64,000 bases of DNA from Loigolactobacillus binensis (GCF_005405165.1 NZ_BJDN01000006.1:47443-111442); one strand, 5' to 3'; positions 23,259 through 32,620 are shown, counted from the first letter of the stretch. Made by a program: numbers and translations. Notes: generated from the sequence alone by a model not told the origin.

Positions 23259-23984
23259 TTACTTGTCCCCCTTGATTGTTGTACCGATCTGTTCGCCTTC
23301 AACAACCCGTTTGATGTTACCAGATTCATTAAGGTTAAAAACGACCAGCGGAATATTATTATCCATTGATAACGTACTTGCGGTGGAATCCATAACGTTT
23401 AAGCCCTTATCAATAATATCTAAATGGGTCAGCTGATCGTACTTGGTTGCACTGGCATCCTTGTTTGGATCGGCGGAATAAACCCCATCCACATTGTTTT
23501 TCGCCATTAAAATAACATCGGCCTCAATTTCAGCCGCACGTAAAGCAGCCGTTGTATCCGTGGAGAAGTAAGGATTCCCGGTGCCGGCAGCAAAAATAAC
23601 GACCCGATCTTTTTCCAAATGACGAATAGCCTTCCGACGAATATACGGTTCAGCAATTTGGCGCATTTCAATCGAAGTTTGCACCCGAGTTGGTACATCA
23701 AGCTGCTCCAGATTATCCTGTAGCGCCAAAGCATTCATCACCGTGGCTAACATACCCATGTAATCGGCCTGAGCACGTTCCATCCCCATTTCGGCACCTG
23801 TTTGACCCCGCCAGATATTACCACCGCCAACAACAATTGCGATTTGAACCCCTAACTCGTAAACTTCCTTAATTTCCTTCGCAACATCCTTGATCATCGG
23901 TGGATTAATGCCAAAGCCCTTGGCACCGGCTAGAGCTTCACCACTGACTTTAAGGACCACTCGTTTATACTTGATTTTCGACAT
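23259..23984 (-). CDS. pyrH: UMP kinase PyrH
   Basis: Phosphorylates UMP to UDP; an amino acid kinase-fold enzyme regulated by GTP and UTP. The N terminus has [10 protein letters not shown], followed by [13 protein letters not shown] and the C-terminal [20 protein letters not shown] motif; 241 residues. It sits between tsf and frr. An ATG with upstream AGGAGG fixes the start. Confidence 0.98.
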   Translation of the reverse strand: MSKIKYKRVVLKVSGEALAGAKGFGINPPMIKDVAKEIKEVYELGVQIAIVVGGGNIWRGQTGAEMGMERAQADYMGMLATVMNALALQDNLEQLDVPTRVQTSIEMRQIAEPYIRRKAIRHLEKDRVVIFAAGTGNPYFSTDTTAALRAAEIEADVILMAKNNVDGVYSADPNKDASATKYDQLTHLDIIDKGLNVMDSTASTLSMDNNIPLVVFNLNESGNIKRVVEGEQIGTTIKGDK

Positions 23985-24074
23985 GAACTGCTTCCTCCTG
24001 CTTCACCATTAATTTATTATTCTGACTGAAAGAGTTTCCCTTTATATTTTAGCATATCTAAAGGCAATTGACCT

Positions 24075-24108
24075 TAAAAAAAGGGAGCGCAGGGGTCTGC
24101 GTTCCCTA
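24075..24108 (-). terminator. Terminator after tsf
   Basis: AGGGAACGCAG and CTGCGCTCCCT arms (one wobble or mismatch) with a 4-base loop, followed by TTTTTTT on the minus strand. It lies 14 bases past the tsf stop and before pyrH. Confidence 0.9.
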
Positions 24109-24121
24109 AAATTACGGTTAA

Positions 24122-25006
24122 TTACTTGTTTAATTCGGCTTGAATTTCAGCAGCAAAGTCTTTTTCAACTTTTTCAATACCTTCGCCGACTTCATAACGA
24201 ACAAAGTTGACTACCTTACCGCCCTTTGATTGAACATAATGATCAACCGTCTGATCAGAATCTTTAACGAATTCCTGATCGTCTAAGCTAATTTCAGCCA
24301 AGAACTTGTTCAAACGACCAACCACGATCTTTTCAACAATTTTTTCTGGTTTGCCTTCTTGCAAGGCCTCATCCATCAACTTGGCCTTTTCGGCATCCAT
24401 AATTTCAGCTGGAACATCATCACGGGAAACATAACGTGGGTTGATGGCAGCAACATGCATGGCAACGTCTTTAGCAACTTCGTCATCCGCACCTTCTACC
24501 ACCGTCAAAGCCGCAATTTTACCGCCCATATGCCGGTAAGCACCAAAATGACCATTAGCTGTTTTAGTTAAAAGCGCAAACCGCCGGAAGCTGATTTTTT
24601 CACCAATCGTTGCGGTCGCATTGATCACGGCTTCAGCAATCGTTTTGCCATCGGTCATTTTAGTTGCGTTAGCAGCTTCAAGATCAGCTGGCTTGTTAGC
24701 AGCAATCGTATCCGCAATTGCTTGAACTAAGCTTTGGAAATCTTTGTTACCAGCAACGAAGTCAGTTTCAGCATTGACTTCAACAATAGCTGCAACGTCG
24801 TCGTTAACTGCAACATCTGCTAACCCTTCAGCAGCGATCCGGCCGCTTTTCTTAGCAGCAGTTTTAACGCCTTTTTCGCGTAAAGCTTCCATTGCTTTGC
24901 CCATATCACCATCTGCTGCAACTAATGCTTTTTTAGCAGCCATCATGCCGGCGCCAGATTTTTCGCGCAATTCCTTAACTTGTGCCGCTGTAATCTTTGT
25001 TGCCAT
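24122..25006 (-). CDS. tsf: Elongation factor Ts
   Basis: Guanine-nucleotide exchange factor for EF-Tu. I use the ATG at 25006 ([20 protein letters not shown], 294 residues), which has GGAGG 8 bases upstream; a longer in-frame reading has no family match. The UBA-like N terminus, [16 protein letters not shown] (about 75-90) and two dimerization repeats are present. It lies downstream of rpsB, with a terminator-like structure in the gap between them. Confidence 0.98.
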   Translation of the reverse strand: MATKITAAQVKELREKSGAGMMAAKKALVAADGDMGKAMEALREKGVKTAAKKSGRIAAEGLADVAVNDDVAAIVEVNAETDFVAGNKDFQSLVQAIADTIAANKPADLEAANATKMTDGKTIAEAVINATATIGEKISFRRFALLTKTANGHFGAYRHMGGKIAALTVVEGADDEVAKDVAMHVAAINPRYVSRDDVPAEIMDAEKAKLMDEALQEGKPEKIVEKIVVGRLNKFLAEISLDDQEFVKDSDQTVDHYVQSKGGKVVNFVRYEVGEGIEKVEKDFAAEIQAELNK

Positions 25007-25231
25007 TGTGTACAACCTCCTAATTATTAAATGCTTTTTCACGTATTTTGTTTTGTGACCAAAATAAAAGTAAACGCGTTTTTAAAAGTCTATTTTTCCA
25101 CCTGACTACACTTGATGAATAGATTGCTAATAAACTAGCTACCAGGTTTCCTACAGCACAAACTGTGCCACAAGAATGCATCAAGTAGGCGGCTACTACT
25201 CAAAATATGAGTGGCCTTAAAAACACGCCAC

Positions 25232-25290
25232 AAAAAAAGACTGCCTCGTAAATAAGGCTTGCAGATTGTGCCTAACCTTGGAGACAGCCC
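25232..25290 (-). terminator. Terminator or attenuator between rpsB and tsf
   Basis: On the minus strand GGCTGTCTC pairs with GAGGCAGTC (with G-T wobbles), enclosing a smaller AAGG/CCTT-based stem, followed by TTTTTTT. It stands 36 bases after the rpsB stop. tsf begins 226 bases further on, so tsf is made either by read-through or from its own promoter in 25007-25231, where I could not define boxes. Confidence 0.75.
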
Positions 25291-25325
25291 TAATCACTCA
25301 TTGTAAATGATAAATGAATTTTATG

Positions 25326-26153
25326 CTATTTGTTTGCGTTTTTGCCTTCAACAGCTTTTTGTAAGTCTTGTAAGCTTTCCTTACTTGGTGCTTCGCTATC
25401 AGCGGCCGCAGATTCTGCAGGAGCAGCTGATTCAGCAGCAGCCTGCTGTTGTGCTTCAACTTCTGCTTCTTCACCTTGACGACCTTCAACGATTGCATCA
25501 GCCATTTTTGAAGTTAACAGACGTACGGCACGAATCGCATCATCGTTTGATGGGATGATAACATCAATGTCATCAGGATCACTGTTAGTATCAACCATTG
25601 CAACAATCGGAATGTTCAATTTTTGTGCTTCTTGAACGGCGATTTTTTCTTTGCGAGGGTCAACAATAAACAGAACATCAGGAATCCGTGGCATGTCTTC
25701 AATACCACCCAAGAATTTTTCAAGTTTTTCACGTTGTTTGTTCAACTGTGAAACTTCCTTCTTAGGCAATTTTTCGAAGGTACCATCTTCGCTCCATTGT
25801 TTGATTTCCTTTAAATGAGCGATTCGTTTTTGAATTGTTTGCCAGTTAGTCAAAGTTCCACCTAACCAACGATGGTTAACGTAGAATTGGCCAGCACGAG
25901 TTGCTTCTTCAGCGATTGAATCTTGTGCTTGCTTCTTTGTGCCAACAAAAAGGACGATCCCGCCATCAGCGGCCGTATTCTTCATGAAGTCATAAGCGTT
26001 ATCAACTAATTTCAAAGTCTTTTGCAAGTCAATGATGTAGATACCGTTTCTTTCAGTGAAGATGTAAGGCTTCATTTTTGGATTCCAACGACGTGTTTGA
26101 TGACCGAAATGAACGCCGGCTTCAAGCAATTGTTTCATACTAATAACAGACAT
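25326..26153 (-). CDS. rpsB: 30S ribosomal protein S2
   Basis: Ribosomal protein of the 30S head/body junction. The 275 residues begin [19 protein letters not shown] and include [24 protein letters not shown] and [13 protein letters not shown], all typical. The last 50 residues are a Glu/Ala/Ser/Gln-rich tail common in lactobacilli. AGGAGG lies 7 bases upstream of the ATG. The 220-base leader (26154-26376) between the ldhD terminator and the gene is long enough for a regulatory RNA, but I could not recognise a known one. Confidence 0.98.
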   Translation of the reverse strand: MSVISMKQLLEAGVHFGHQTRRWNPKMKPYIFTERNGIYIIDLQKTLKLVDNAYDFMKNTAADGGIVLFVGTKKQAQDSIAEEATRAGQFYVNHRWLGGTLTNWQTIQKRIAHLKEIKQWSEDGTFEKLPKKEVSQLNKQREKLEKFLGGIEDMPRIPDVLFIVDPRKEKIAVQEAQKLNIPIVAMVDTNSDPDDIDVIIPSNDDAIRAVRLLTSKMADAIVEGRQGEEAEVEAQQQAAAESAAPAESAAADSEAPSKESLQDLQKAVEGKNANK

Positions 26154-26376
26154 GTTTGTTTCCTCCTAGGTTTTTTCCTCCCCTGCGGTCAATTAACAAG
26201 TGAACTTGCACTGCAAGCACCACGCTTATTATCGCGCAAGGTGTGAATTGTAGTACTCTAAAGCACCGAGTAACAGTTTACCGTAAAACTAGTCATGACG
26301 CAACTATTTTTTCTAGAACTATTTTTAACGGCTTGATCAATCGCGTTTCGTAATCATAGCACTTATTATCGGTAGT

Positions 26377-26409
26377 AAAAAGGATCCGTCGTTAGACGGA
26401 TCCTTTTTA
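26377..26409 (-). terminator. Terminator after ldhD
   Basis: Perfect arms GGATCCGTC / GACGGATCC with a 4-base loop, flanked by A and T runs so it could act in both directions. It lies 16 bases past the ldhD stop and ahead of the rpsB leader. Confidence 0.93.
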
Positions 26410-26424
26410 GAGCCAAAACTTAGC

Positions 26425-27417
26425 TTAAAGTTTAACTTCGTTTTTGCTTTCGCCTTTTTCGACCATGTCTTTAGCAGAGCCTAAAGCAATTGTAACCATG
26501 TTATGAACCGCTGTTTCTGTATAGAAAGCAACGTGTGGTGTTACTAAGATATTCTTTTCGGCCATCAATTTAGTCAAAGTTTCGTCAGGTACTTTCTTAC
26601 CAGTGAAGTCACTGTTAAAAATACCAACTTCGTTTTCGTAAACGTCAAGAACAGCACCAGCAATTTTACCTGACTTGTAGCCAGCAAGTAAATCTTCACC
26701 AACAACTAATTCACCACGAGCAGTGTTGATGATGATAACGCCGTCTTTCATCTTAGCGATGGAATCTTTGTTGATCATATGATGGTTTTCTTTAACGGCT
26801 GGTACGTGCAAAGTAATAACGTCTGCTTGAGCGTACAATTCGTCCAAAGTATCAACGTACATACCTTCAGCCTCAAGTTCAGGGTTACGGAAAACATCAT
26901 AACCAATAACCTTGGCACCAAAGCCTTTGTAGATATCAATGCCGGCGCGGCCGATACGGCCTGTCCCAACGACACCAACTGTTAAAGTATGCAATTCACG
27001 GGCAATATTTGGTTCCCAACGGAAATCGCCTTTAGCTAATTTTTCGTTAAAAGCAGGTGTTTGCCGTAATAATTGCATCAAACCTGTAATTGCTAATTCA
27101 GCAATTGCATTTGGTGAGTAGCTTGGTACGTTCGTAACATGAACACCATTTGCCTTAGCAACATCAGCAGGAATATTATCGACCCCAACGTTACGGATAG
27201 ATAAGTCTTTAATGCCATATTCTTTCATGGTAGTGAAAACTTCATCTTGGTAAGGTAGTTGTTGATAAGCAACGATTGCATCGTAGCCCTTAGCTAACTT
27301 AACAGTTTCCTTATCCAATAAATCAGCGACAAGCTTGACCTCTACACTGTTTTCTTTTGACCAGTCGCGTGCATAACCTTCTTCGTCTTTACGCACACCA
27401 TACACAATAAGTTTCAT
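26425..27417 (-). CDS. ldhD: D-lactate dehydrogenase (D-2-hydroxyacid dehydrogenase family)
   Basis: NAD-dependent reduction of pyruvate to D-lactate, the main fermentation end step in D-lactate-forming lactobacilli. The 330 residues show the Rossmann loop VVGTGRIGRAG (149-159), an NAD-selecting aspartate in GYDVFRN (Asp 174), and the catalytic set Arg 234 (NTARGELV), Glu 263 (DVYENEVGIF) and His 295 (TPHVAFYT). Substrate-binding YSPNAIAE begins at Tyr 100. The ENEVGIF segment and overall length place it with lactate dehydrogenases rather than hydroxyisocaproate enzymes, though the latter cannot be excluded. It is monocistronic between its own promoter and a strong terminator. Confidence 0.93.
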   Translation of the reverse strand: MKLIVYGVRKDEEGYARDWSKENSVEVKLVADLLDKETVKLAKGYDAIVAYQQLPYQDEVFTTMKEYGIKDLSIRNVGVDNIPADVAKANGVHVTNVPSYSPNAIAELAITGLMQLLRQTPAFNEKLAKGDFRWEPNIARELHTLTVGVVGTGRIGRAGIDIYKGFGAKVIGYDVFRNPELEAEGMYVDTLDELYAQADVITLHVPAVKENHHMINKDSIAKMKDGVIIINTARGELVVGEDLLAGYKSGKIAGAVLDVYENEVGIFNSDFTGKKVPDETLTKLMAEKNILVTPHVAFYTETAVHNMVTIALGSAKDMVEKGESKNEVKL

Positions 27418-27450
27418 AATATGTGATTGCTCCCTTCATAGTCCTTTATC

Positions 27451-27479
27451 ATTATAAACGTCAAGCCAGACTAGGTAAA
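27451..27479 (-). promoter_or_regulatory. Promoter of ldhD
   Basis: TTTACC (27479-27474), a 17-base spacer and a perfect TATAAT (27456-27451) on the minus strand, about 34 bases upstream of the ldhD ATG. Confidence 0.65.
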
Positions 27480-27505
27480 GGTTAAATTACTGATTTCACT
27501 AAATT

Positions 27506-27790
27506 TTAGTGCATTCTCAGCCGAATGCCATGCTCTTGTAAGAAACTGAGCTTATCTTCACGTGGCTGGTGCTTAAAATGCCATTCCGCCTGTAATGCCG
27601 CTCTTTTATTATCAAAAGTTTCGTGAAAAATTAATTTTACGGGTCGGCGCGTACGCGGTTTGGTATATTTTGCACCCTTACCTGCATTATGAGTGGCCAC
27701 TCGTTTCACCACATCAGTAGAAAAACCACCGTACAAAGTATTATCTGCACATAAAAGCACATAAAAATAATAACGTTTAATCGTTGCCAT
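27506..27790 (-). CDS. GIY-YIG nuclease superfamily protein (YazA/UPF0213 type)
   Basis: A 94-residue single-domain GIY-YIG protein: [17 protein letters not shown] supplies the two signature tyrosine segments, with the downstream Arg (VVKRVATHN) and Glu (AEWHFKH) of the fold present. The family is widespread next to tRNA1(Val) methyltransferase-like genes in Firmicutes; its substrate is unknown. It overlaps the 3' end of the upstream methyltransferase gene by 14 bases, so the pair is coupled. Confidence 0.88.
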   Translation of the reverse strand: MATIKRYYFYVLLCADNTLYGGFSTDVVKRVATHNAGKGAKYTKPRTRRPVKLIFHETFDNKRAALQAEWHFKHQPREDKLSFLQEHGIRLRMH

Positions 27791-28514
27791 ATAATAAGCG
27801 CCTGACTTCTGGTAGATAGTGATTATTTTGATCGTAAACTGTTAATGGTGGCAAAAAGCGCTGACCTCCAGGCCGGCCATCCTTAATTAATTCGATCAAC
27901 ACCATATTAGCTTCCCGACCGACTTTAGGATAAACCAAGCGAACACGCTTAGTTTGCAAGCGTTGTGCCGCTGCCTTAGTCACAAATTCATTAAAGCGAT
28001 CTGGCCGGTAAACAAAATACGCCTTTCCATTCATTTTCAGTAAACCGCTGGTGATTACTAAGATCTGTTCTAAGGAAGTGGCAATCTCGTGGCGGGCGAT
28101 CGCCAAATACGGATTGGGGTTCTTCTTGCTAGTCGCAAGCGGCGGAAAATAAGGCGGATTACACGTCACAACATCAATACTGTCTTTGGCGATTTTGGTA
28201 AACGTATCCTTTAGATCCAACTGATAAACCGTGAGCTGTTTTTGTAATTGATTTAGTACTACTGAACGCTGAGCCATATCCGCTAAACGGGGCTGCAATT
28301 CGACCAATGCAATTGACCCCTTAGTTTTTCGGCTTAAGAATAAGCCAACCGCACCGTTGCCAGCACAGAGATCAACTGTCTGACTACGCGGTCTGATCTG
28401 CGCAAAATCAGCTAATAAAACGGCATCTAATGAGAAGGAAAATACACTGGGACTTTGAATGATTTTGATCGTTTGACTATATAATTGATCGATTCTTTCA
28501 TCGGCTTTTAACAC
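27777..28514 (-). CDS. tRNA1(Val) (adenine-N6)-methyltransferase-like protein (TrmN6/YabB)
   Basis: SAM-dependent N6-adenine methyltransferase of the TrmN6 family, expected to modify adenine 37 of a tRNA. The SAM loop [10 protein letters not shown] is at 48-57 and the catalytic NPPY at 119-122 (CNPPYFPP). At 245 residues it is complete. It pairs with the GIY-YIG gene downstream (14-base overlap), as in Bacillus yabB-yazA. The tRNA target is inferred from the family only. Confidence 0.9.
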   Translation of the reverse strand: MLKADERIDQLYSQTIKIIQSPSVFSFSLDAVLLADFAQIRPRSQTVDLCAGNGAVGLFLSRKTKGSIALVELQPRLADMAQRSVVLNQLQKQLTVYQLDLKDTFTKIAKDSIDVVTCNPPYFPPLATSKKNPNPYLAIARHEIATSLEQILVITSGLLKMNGKAYFVYRPDRFNEFVTKAAAQRLQTKRVRLVYPKVGREANMVLIELIKDGRPGGQRFLPPLTVYDQNNHYLPEVRRLLYGND

Positions 28515-28586
28515 AATTTCACTTCTTTCTCCAAATCAGATTAGCTAATTCAATAGGAAAATACAAGTCAAATTACAAATTTTTGG

Positions 28587-28592
28587 TATAAT
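28587..28592 (+). promoter_or_regulatory. -10 box upstream of plsC
   Basis: TATAAT 95 bases upstream of the plsC ATG, preceded by a T-rich stretch without a clear -35 box. It is the best promoter candidate in this divergent gap. Confidence 0.4.
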
Positions 28593-28688
28593 ATGATTCG
28601 TGCAGTGGTCAACCAAGTAAATCATAGTGTCAAACTGCACTTTAAAAAGTAATATTCGAAATTGTGTTTCAGAAAGGATTCGACTTAA

Positions 28689-29312
28689 ATGTTTTATACT
28701 TTTATTCGCGCATTTGTGCGTGTTTTGGTCTGGGTGATCAACGGTAATGCCCATTATCAAAATAAAACGATTTTACCAGAAGGTTCTTACATTCTGGTTG
28801 GTCCCCACCGAACCTGGTTTGACCCGATTTATTACGCTTTAGCCGCCAGTCCAAAGAAATTCTCCTTCATGGCTAAAGAAGAACTGTTTAAAAACCCCAT
28901 CATTCGTTTTATCTTGGTGCATGCCAACGCTTTTCCTGTTAACCGCGCGCACCCTGGTCCCTCAGCAATCAAGACACCAGTTAAACTCTTAAAAAAAGGT
29001 GAGCTATCATTGATCATGTTTCCTTCCGGCACTCGACATTCAGCTGAATTAAAAGGTGGTGCTTTAGTGATCGCCCGCATGAGCGGTGTTCCCTTAGTTC
29101 CCACTGTCTATCAAGGCCCGCTGACCTTTAAACAGCTATTCACTCGTAAACGCATCACCGTTCGCTTTGGCGAACCGATCTATATTGATCGTAAACAAAA
29201 AATGGATAAAGCAGGCATGACGGCCATTGATGATAAAATGCAAGCGGCGTTCAAACAATTGGACGCCGAAATTGATCCGGATTTTAACTATATTCCAACG
29301 CCAAAAAAATAA
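28689..29312 (+). CDS. plsC: 1-acyl-sn-glycerol-3-phosphate acyltransferase
   Basis: Adds the second acyl chain to lysophosphatidic acid at the membrane. The 207 residues have an N-terminal hydrophobic helix, the acyltransferase HX4D motif in GPHRTWFDP (His 40, Asp 45), and the substrate motif FPSGTRH (about 114-120). It is the first plus-strand gene of the window and is followed by a bidirectional terminator. Confidence 0.93.
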   Translation: MFYTFIRAFVRVLVWVINGNAHYQNKTILPEGSYILVGPHRTWFDPIYYALAASPKKFSFMAKEELFKNPIIRFILVHANAFPVNRAHPGPSAIKTPVKLLKKGELSLIMFPSGTRHSAELKGGALVIARMSGVPLVPTVYQGPLTFKQLFTRKRITVRFGEPIYIDRKQKMDKAGMTAIDDKMQAAFKQLDAEIDPDFNYIPTPKK

Positions 29313-29318
29313 AAAAAT

Positions 29319-29352
29319 GATCGTCTGAATAAATTCAGACGATCGTTTTTTT
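29319..29352. terminator. Bidirectional terminator between plsC and yneF
   Basis: ATGATCGTCTGAAT and ATTCAGACGATCGT arms with A and T runs on both sides. It serves plsC on the plus strand and the yneF-like gene on the minus strand. Confidence 0.93.
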
Positions 29353-29575
29353 ATTTACCCGCTTTACGCGACTGGGCTTTCATGGAAGCCATCATTTGAT
29401 TTAATTTCTTCTCAGAAGGTTTTTGACCCATTTGCATCATCATTGTCCGCATCATATCTTCAGAAATTGGCGGATTGTCTTGCAAATATTTCTTCATGTA
29501 CTGGCGAGCGCCAAAGAAACCACCGATAACGCCCAGTGCAGCACCAATAACAAAGATCAGAATTAACATTCCCAC
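29351..29575 (-). CDS. YneF family small membrane protein (UPF0154)
   Basis: A 74-residue protein with one N-terminal membrane helix ([20 protein letters not shown], about 4-23) followed by the family-specific [20 protein letters not shown] and a Met/Gln/Lys-rich cytoplasmic tail. Members of this family are conserved across Firmicutes; the function is unknown. It sits near ynzC and lexA, as yneF does in Bacillus. Confidence 0.9.
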   Translation of the reverse strand: MGMLILIFVIGAALGVIGGFFGARQYMKKYLQDNPPISEDMMRTMMMQMGQKPSEKKLNQMMASMKAQSRKAGK

Positions 29576-29652
29576 GTTGATTTTCCCCTTTCAAACGATC
29601 TCGTCTATTTATTTTACACAATTACGCTTGAAATTAAAAGCTAAGGACTAAA

Positions 29653-29901
29653 TTAATCCTTACGCCAACCGTTTTTACGTTGTAATTCACGCACCTTTTT
29701 TGGGGTGGTTTCACGACCTTTTTTATCAAAAACTTGGGTGGTTTCGATCTGCTGCCGTAACCCTTCACGAAATTCTCTTACGTAAGCTTGACGCAATTGT
29801 TTTTGCTCAACCTGCTCGTCGGCATTTAGGCCTTCTGCTTTTGACTTATGTGCCAACTCATTGATCCGTTTAAGGTATTTATTTTCCATTCTGCTCGCCA
29901 C
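29653..29901 (-). CDS. DUF896 family protein (YnzC-like)
   Basis: An 82-residue cytoplasmic helical protein; the pattern INELAHKSKAEGLNADEQVEQKQLRQAYVREFREGLRQQI in pieces is typical of DUF896. Bacillus ynzC lies in the lexA-yneA region and is SOS associated; here it is divergent from lexA with the SOS box between them. The molecular role is unknown. Confidence 0.9.
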   Translation of the reverse strand: MASRMENKYLKRINELAHKSKAEGLNADEQVEQKQLRQAYVREFREGLRQQIETTQVFDKKGRETTPKKVRELQRKNGWRKD

Positions 29902-29969
29902 CTTTCACAAACTACAGATTCTATTCCCTCAATATACTCAAAAAACCGTTTAAATCAACTATTCTCAAC

Positions 29970-29983
29970 CGAACATTTGTTTG
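29970..29983. promoter_or_regulatory. SOS (Cheo) box, LexA operator
   Basis: CGAACATTTGTTTG, matching the Firmicute consensus CGAACNNNNGTTYG at every fixed position. It overlaps the -35 box of lexA, so LexA should repress itself; it may also affect the divergent ynzC-like gene. Confidence 0.92.
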
Positions 29984-30009
29984 AAATAGCTTTTTAAATA
30001 TGCTACACT
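29981..30009 (+). promoter_or_regulatory. Promoter of lexA
   Basis: TTGAAA (29981-29986), a 17-base spacer and TACACT (30004-30009) preceded by TGC, overlapped at the -35 by the SOS box. Confidence 0.75.
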
Positions 30010-30041
30010 AAAATTAATAAAATATGACTGAGGTGTCAACC

Positions 30042-30662
30042 ATGATTAAACCGCATGAACCCAAACAATTAGAAGTCTTACGTTTCATTCATGAACGTGT
30101 GGCTGAGAAAGGTTATCCACCAACGGTGCGCGAAATTGGCGCTGCGGTCTCGCTTTCCTCAACCTCAACCGTTCACGGTCATTTATCCCGCCTAGAAAAA
30201 AAGGGGTGGCTTGAAAAAGACCCAACTAAACCACGGGCGATCGAGTTAACTGAAGCCGGCTTAAAAGTGTTAGGCATTGCGCCTGAACGGATCCCAGTTT
30301 TAGGCACAGTCACCGCGGGTGAACCAATTTTGGCAGTTGAAGAAGCAACTGATTTCTTTCCGATTCCACCTGACCTAGATGATACTGAACAGGATTTATT
30401 TATGTTGACTATCCGCGGTGAAAGTATGATCAATGCTGGCATTCTAGACGGTGATCATGTAATCGTTCGTAAACAAGCGACTGCTGATAATGGTGACATT
30501 GTCATTGCAATGACCGCGGAAAATGAGGCAACCTGTAAGCGGCTTTTTCGAGAAACCGATCATATTCGGTTGCAGCCAGAAAATGATACCTTTGCACCAA
30601 TTATTTTGCAGCAAGTCACAATTCTTGGTAAAGTCGTTGGCTTATACCGGAATCACATGTAA
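30042..30662 (+). CDS. lexA: SOS repressor LexA
   Basis: Represses DNA-damage genes and self-cleaves when RecA filaments form. The ATG at 30042 ([12 protein letters not shown], 206 residues) has AGGTG 7 bases upstream; the ATG six codons earlier is ahead of that site and less likely. A winged helix covers about 1-70. The cleavage site Ala92-Gly93 (VTAGEP), catalytic Ser 128 (GESM) and Lys 166 (CKRLF) are all present. Its promoter carries an SOS box. Confidence 0.97.
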   Translation: MIKPHEPKQLEVLRFIHERVAEKGYPPTVREIGAAVSLSSTSTVHGHLSRLEKKGWLEKDPTKPRAIELTEAGLKVLGIAPERIPVLGTVTAGEPILAVEEATDFFPIPPDLDDTEQDLFMLTIRGESMINAGILDGDHVIVRKQATADNGDIVIAMTAENEATCKRLFRETDHIRLQPENDTFAPIILQQVTILGKVVGLYRNHM

Positions 30663-30674
30663 ATACACTTAGCA

Positions 30675-30702
30675 AACTTGGACTGTCGTTCAAGTTTTTT
30701 TT
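30675..30702 (+). terminator. Terminator after lexA
   Basis: AACTTG / CAAGTT arms with a 10-base loop followed by TTTTTT, 12 bases past the lexA stop. Confidence 0.8.
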
Positions 30703-30889
30703 ATGCTAAATTAATTCGCCGATACATATAATAGCCGGTTACTAGTGAATGGCGTTCATAAGGTGTAGATGTAAGCAGTTGTACCATAGCCTGAGCCCGT
30801 TTTTCCATTTTAAAAGCGCGCAAAACTTCAAATTGGGCCGGCAAAACTTGCGTATTACAATAGTACACCACATAGATCCATTGATTCAT
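30701..30889 (-). CDS. Small uncharacterised protein (62 residues)
   Basis: I do not recognise this protein. The reading frame opens at an ATG at 30889 with an AGGTGAGT ribosome site 5-9 bases upstream; an in-frame start 16 codons earlier lacks a site. The product (MNQWIYVVYYCNTQ...) is Tyr-rich, basic and probably soluble, with no signal peptide or clear membrane segment. It is convergent with lexA, sharing the short gap that holds the lexA terminator. The good ribosome site and normal codon use argue that it is real. Confidence 0.6.
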   Translation of the reverse strand: MNQWIYVVYYCNTQVLPAQFEVLRAFKMEKRAQAMVQLLTSTPYERHSLVTGYYMYRRINLA

Positions 30890-31105
30890 GCCACTCACCT
30901 CCAAACTTATTTTTCTCACAGCCAAGTATTGTATCAAGAAATCACCGATAAGTAAACTATAATTTTAGTTCTTTACTCGACCTTTTCAACATCGATCACA
31001 ATTTAATCAGCAAGCTTTCTATATTGTATAATAATATATTTTTATTGATAAACGATAAATTTCTTGCTAAAATAAACTTAACTAATTTAGTCTGAGGTGA
31101 AAACA

Positions 31106-31585
31106 ATGCGCCATGAAACTTTCTATTTAAAACTGATGATCTATTTACTTGGTCTGCTTATTTTATTCTTATGTGTCGTCCCATTACCACTGATCTGGCC
31201 AGTATTAACTACACGTTACCCTACGATCATTTTCTTATTTATTATGATTTACGCAGGCTTGTACGTGACCGCATTAATTTTCTTTTTCGCGCTTTTTCAG
31301 GGTCAACGCCTACTTCATTATATTGATATTGGTAATGCTTTTTCTACTATTTCAGTGACCGCACTCCGTAAAATTAAGCTTAGTGCAACGGTGATCAGCT
31401 GCTTATATGTTTTGGGGTTACCCGTCGCCTATTTAGTTGCTCAAAAAATGGATGCACCTGGTGTGCTCATTATTTGTACATTCTTTGCTTTAGCCGCCGG
31501 AACGGTTGCCGTTTTCGGAGCGGTACTACAAAAACTATTGCAAAATGCGATTACGCTAAAAGCAGAAAATGATTTAACGGTTTGA
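31106..31585 (+). CDS. DUF2975-like integral membrane protein
   Basis: A 159-residue protein with four predicted membrane helices (about residues 10-30, 42-66, 94-114 and 121-142) and a short cytoplasmic loop containing HYIDIGNAFS between helices 2 and 3. This layout and its position directly before a small YozG-like XRE regulator fit the DUF2975 family. I use the ATG at 31106 because the in-frame GTG three codons upstream belongs to the AGGTG ribosome site. The function is unknown; the pair may form a self-regulated membrane module. Confidence 0.75.
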   Translation: MRHETFYLKLMIYLLGLLILFLCVVPLPLIWPVLTTRYPTIIFLFIMIYAGLYVTALIFFFALFQGQRLLHYIDIGNAFSTISVTALRKIKLSATVISCLYVLGLPVAYLVAQKMDAPGVLIICTFFALAAGTVAVFGAVLQKLLQNAITLKAENDLTV

Positions 31586-31594
31586 GGTGAGAAT

Positions 31595-31813
31595 ATGGCA
31601 ATTATCATTAATTTAGACGTCATGTTGGCAAAACGCAAAATGAGTGTCACCACTTTGGCCCAACATGTTGGCATCACTATGGCCAACCTTTCAATCCTGA
31701 AAAATGGCAAAGCAAAAGCAATCCGCTTTTCTACATTAGAAGCCATCTGCGCAGCGTTAAGTTGTCAACCTGGGGATATTTTGGAATATCGAGGCACTAA
31801 AAAACAGGAGTGA
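31595..31813 (+). CDS. YozG-like XRE family transcriptional regulator
   Basis: A 72-residue helix-turn-helix protein of the Cro/C1 type: the whole protein is one HTH domain (MSVTTLAQHVGITMANLSILKNGK at about 16-39) ending in CQPGDILEY, typical of the YozG/Xre group. It begins 9 bases after the DUF2975-like gene and its stop codon lies inside the following terminator. It probably regulates its own two-gene operon. Confidence 0.88.
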   Translation: MAIIINLDVMLAKRKMSVTTLAQHVGITMANLSILKNGKAKAIRFSTLEAICAALSCQPGDILEYRGTKKQE

Positions 31814-31830
31814 ACCGACTCCTGTTTTTT
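31801..31830 (+). terminator. Terminator overlapping the XRE gene stop codon
   Basis: AACAGGAGT / ACTCCTGTT arms with a 6-base loop followed by TTTT. The left arm encodes the last codons of the XRE gene. Confidence 0.9.
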
Positions 31831-32081
31831 GATGCTGCATATCTCATTAAATAGTATCTACAACACCGGATAAGGACACTGTAGGAATACCATAATTAAA
31901 TCAAGTTCAACCGCCCTTTTAACTAAACTTAATGTAACTTATTTTTTGCCATTATTACAACTGAGCTTGCTTAGCACTAATTTTAGTACTTTCCCCTATT
32001 TAGTCCAACTATTGGTCCATGTTAACCTATAACTAATGTCTTGTATAGGCATTAACATCCTTAATTATGGAGGAATTTAAA

Positions 32082-32516
32082 TTGGAACAACCAATAAAAC
32101 TGGCGACCGGCAATTTGAGCCTAGAACAGCTTAACGCTATTTTTGCCACGATCGATCAGGAATTTGATTTTATAGATGAAAATGATATCGTCCGTTGGTA
32201 TTCAAACAATCCGCAGCGATTATTCAGTCGGCAACCGCAGCATTTAAATAAGCATGTATTAGAGGTACATCCGGCGCACAGTGCTGGTCGGGTCAAGCAA
32301 GTATTGGCCGAAATGCACAGTGGAACTACCGGTAAGGTTCAAATGACTGTTCCCATCAAGAATAAACAAGTCCACATGGCCTTTTACGCGTTACATAACC
32401 CTGCTGGTGAATATGTTGGCTGCATTGAAGTCACCGAAGACGTGACCCCGTACACTAAGAAAACTTGGCTAGGTAATTTGCTACAGCTAATGAAGTTAAC
32501 CAAACAGTACAAGTAA
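32082..32516 (+). CDS. PAS domain-containing protein (DUF438-like C-terminal PAS)
   Basis: A 144-residue cytoplasmic protein that is mostly one PAS sensor domain (about 20-125: FDFIDENDIVRWYSNNPQRLFSRQP ... YVGCIEVTEDVTPY), similar to the PAS domain at the end of DUF438 proteins. No kinase or DNA-binding domain is attached. The start is taken as TTG at 32082, because TGGAGG lies 8 bases upstream and the in-frame ATG at 32067 is itself part of that site. It is probably a ligand- or redox-sensing subunit; no partner is adjacent. The 250-base gap upstream shows no gene. Confidence 0.75.
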   Translation: MEQPIKLATGNLSLEQLNAIFATIDQEFDFIDENDIVRWYSNNPQRLFSRQPQHLNKHVLEVHPAHSAGRVKQVLAEMHSGTTGKVQMTVPIKNKQVHMAFYALHNPAGEYVGCIEVTEDVTPYTKKTWLGNLLQLMKLTKQYK

Positions 32517-32569
32517 ACTTTAAATCAAGAAAAATACTTTTTGATTTGGTTTGAACATATAGATGGATT

Positions 32570-32620
32570 AAAAAACAAGGAGCTAATGACAGCATAAACG
32601 GTGTCATTAGCTCCTTGTTT
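32570..32620. terminator. Long perfect hairpin, probable bidirectional terminator
   Basis: Eighteen-base perfect arms (AACAAGGAGCTAATGACA and its complement) around a 10-base loop. The minus strand has six T residues after the stem (terminator for the Rrf2 operon) and the plus strand only three. It lies in the 334-base gap 32517-32850, where I see no gene. Confidence 0.7.

Noticed and set aside
28545..28760. Minus-strand open frame upstream of plsC
   Set aside because: It overlaps the plsC promoter and start, has no ribosome site and no recognisable product.
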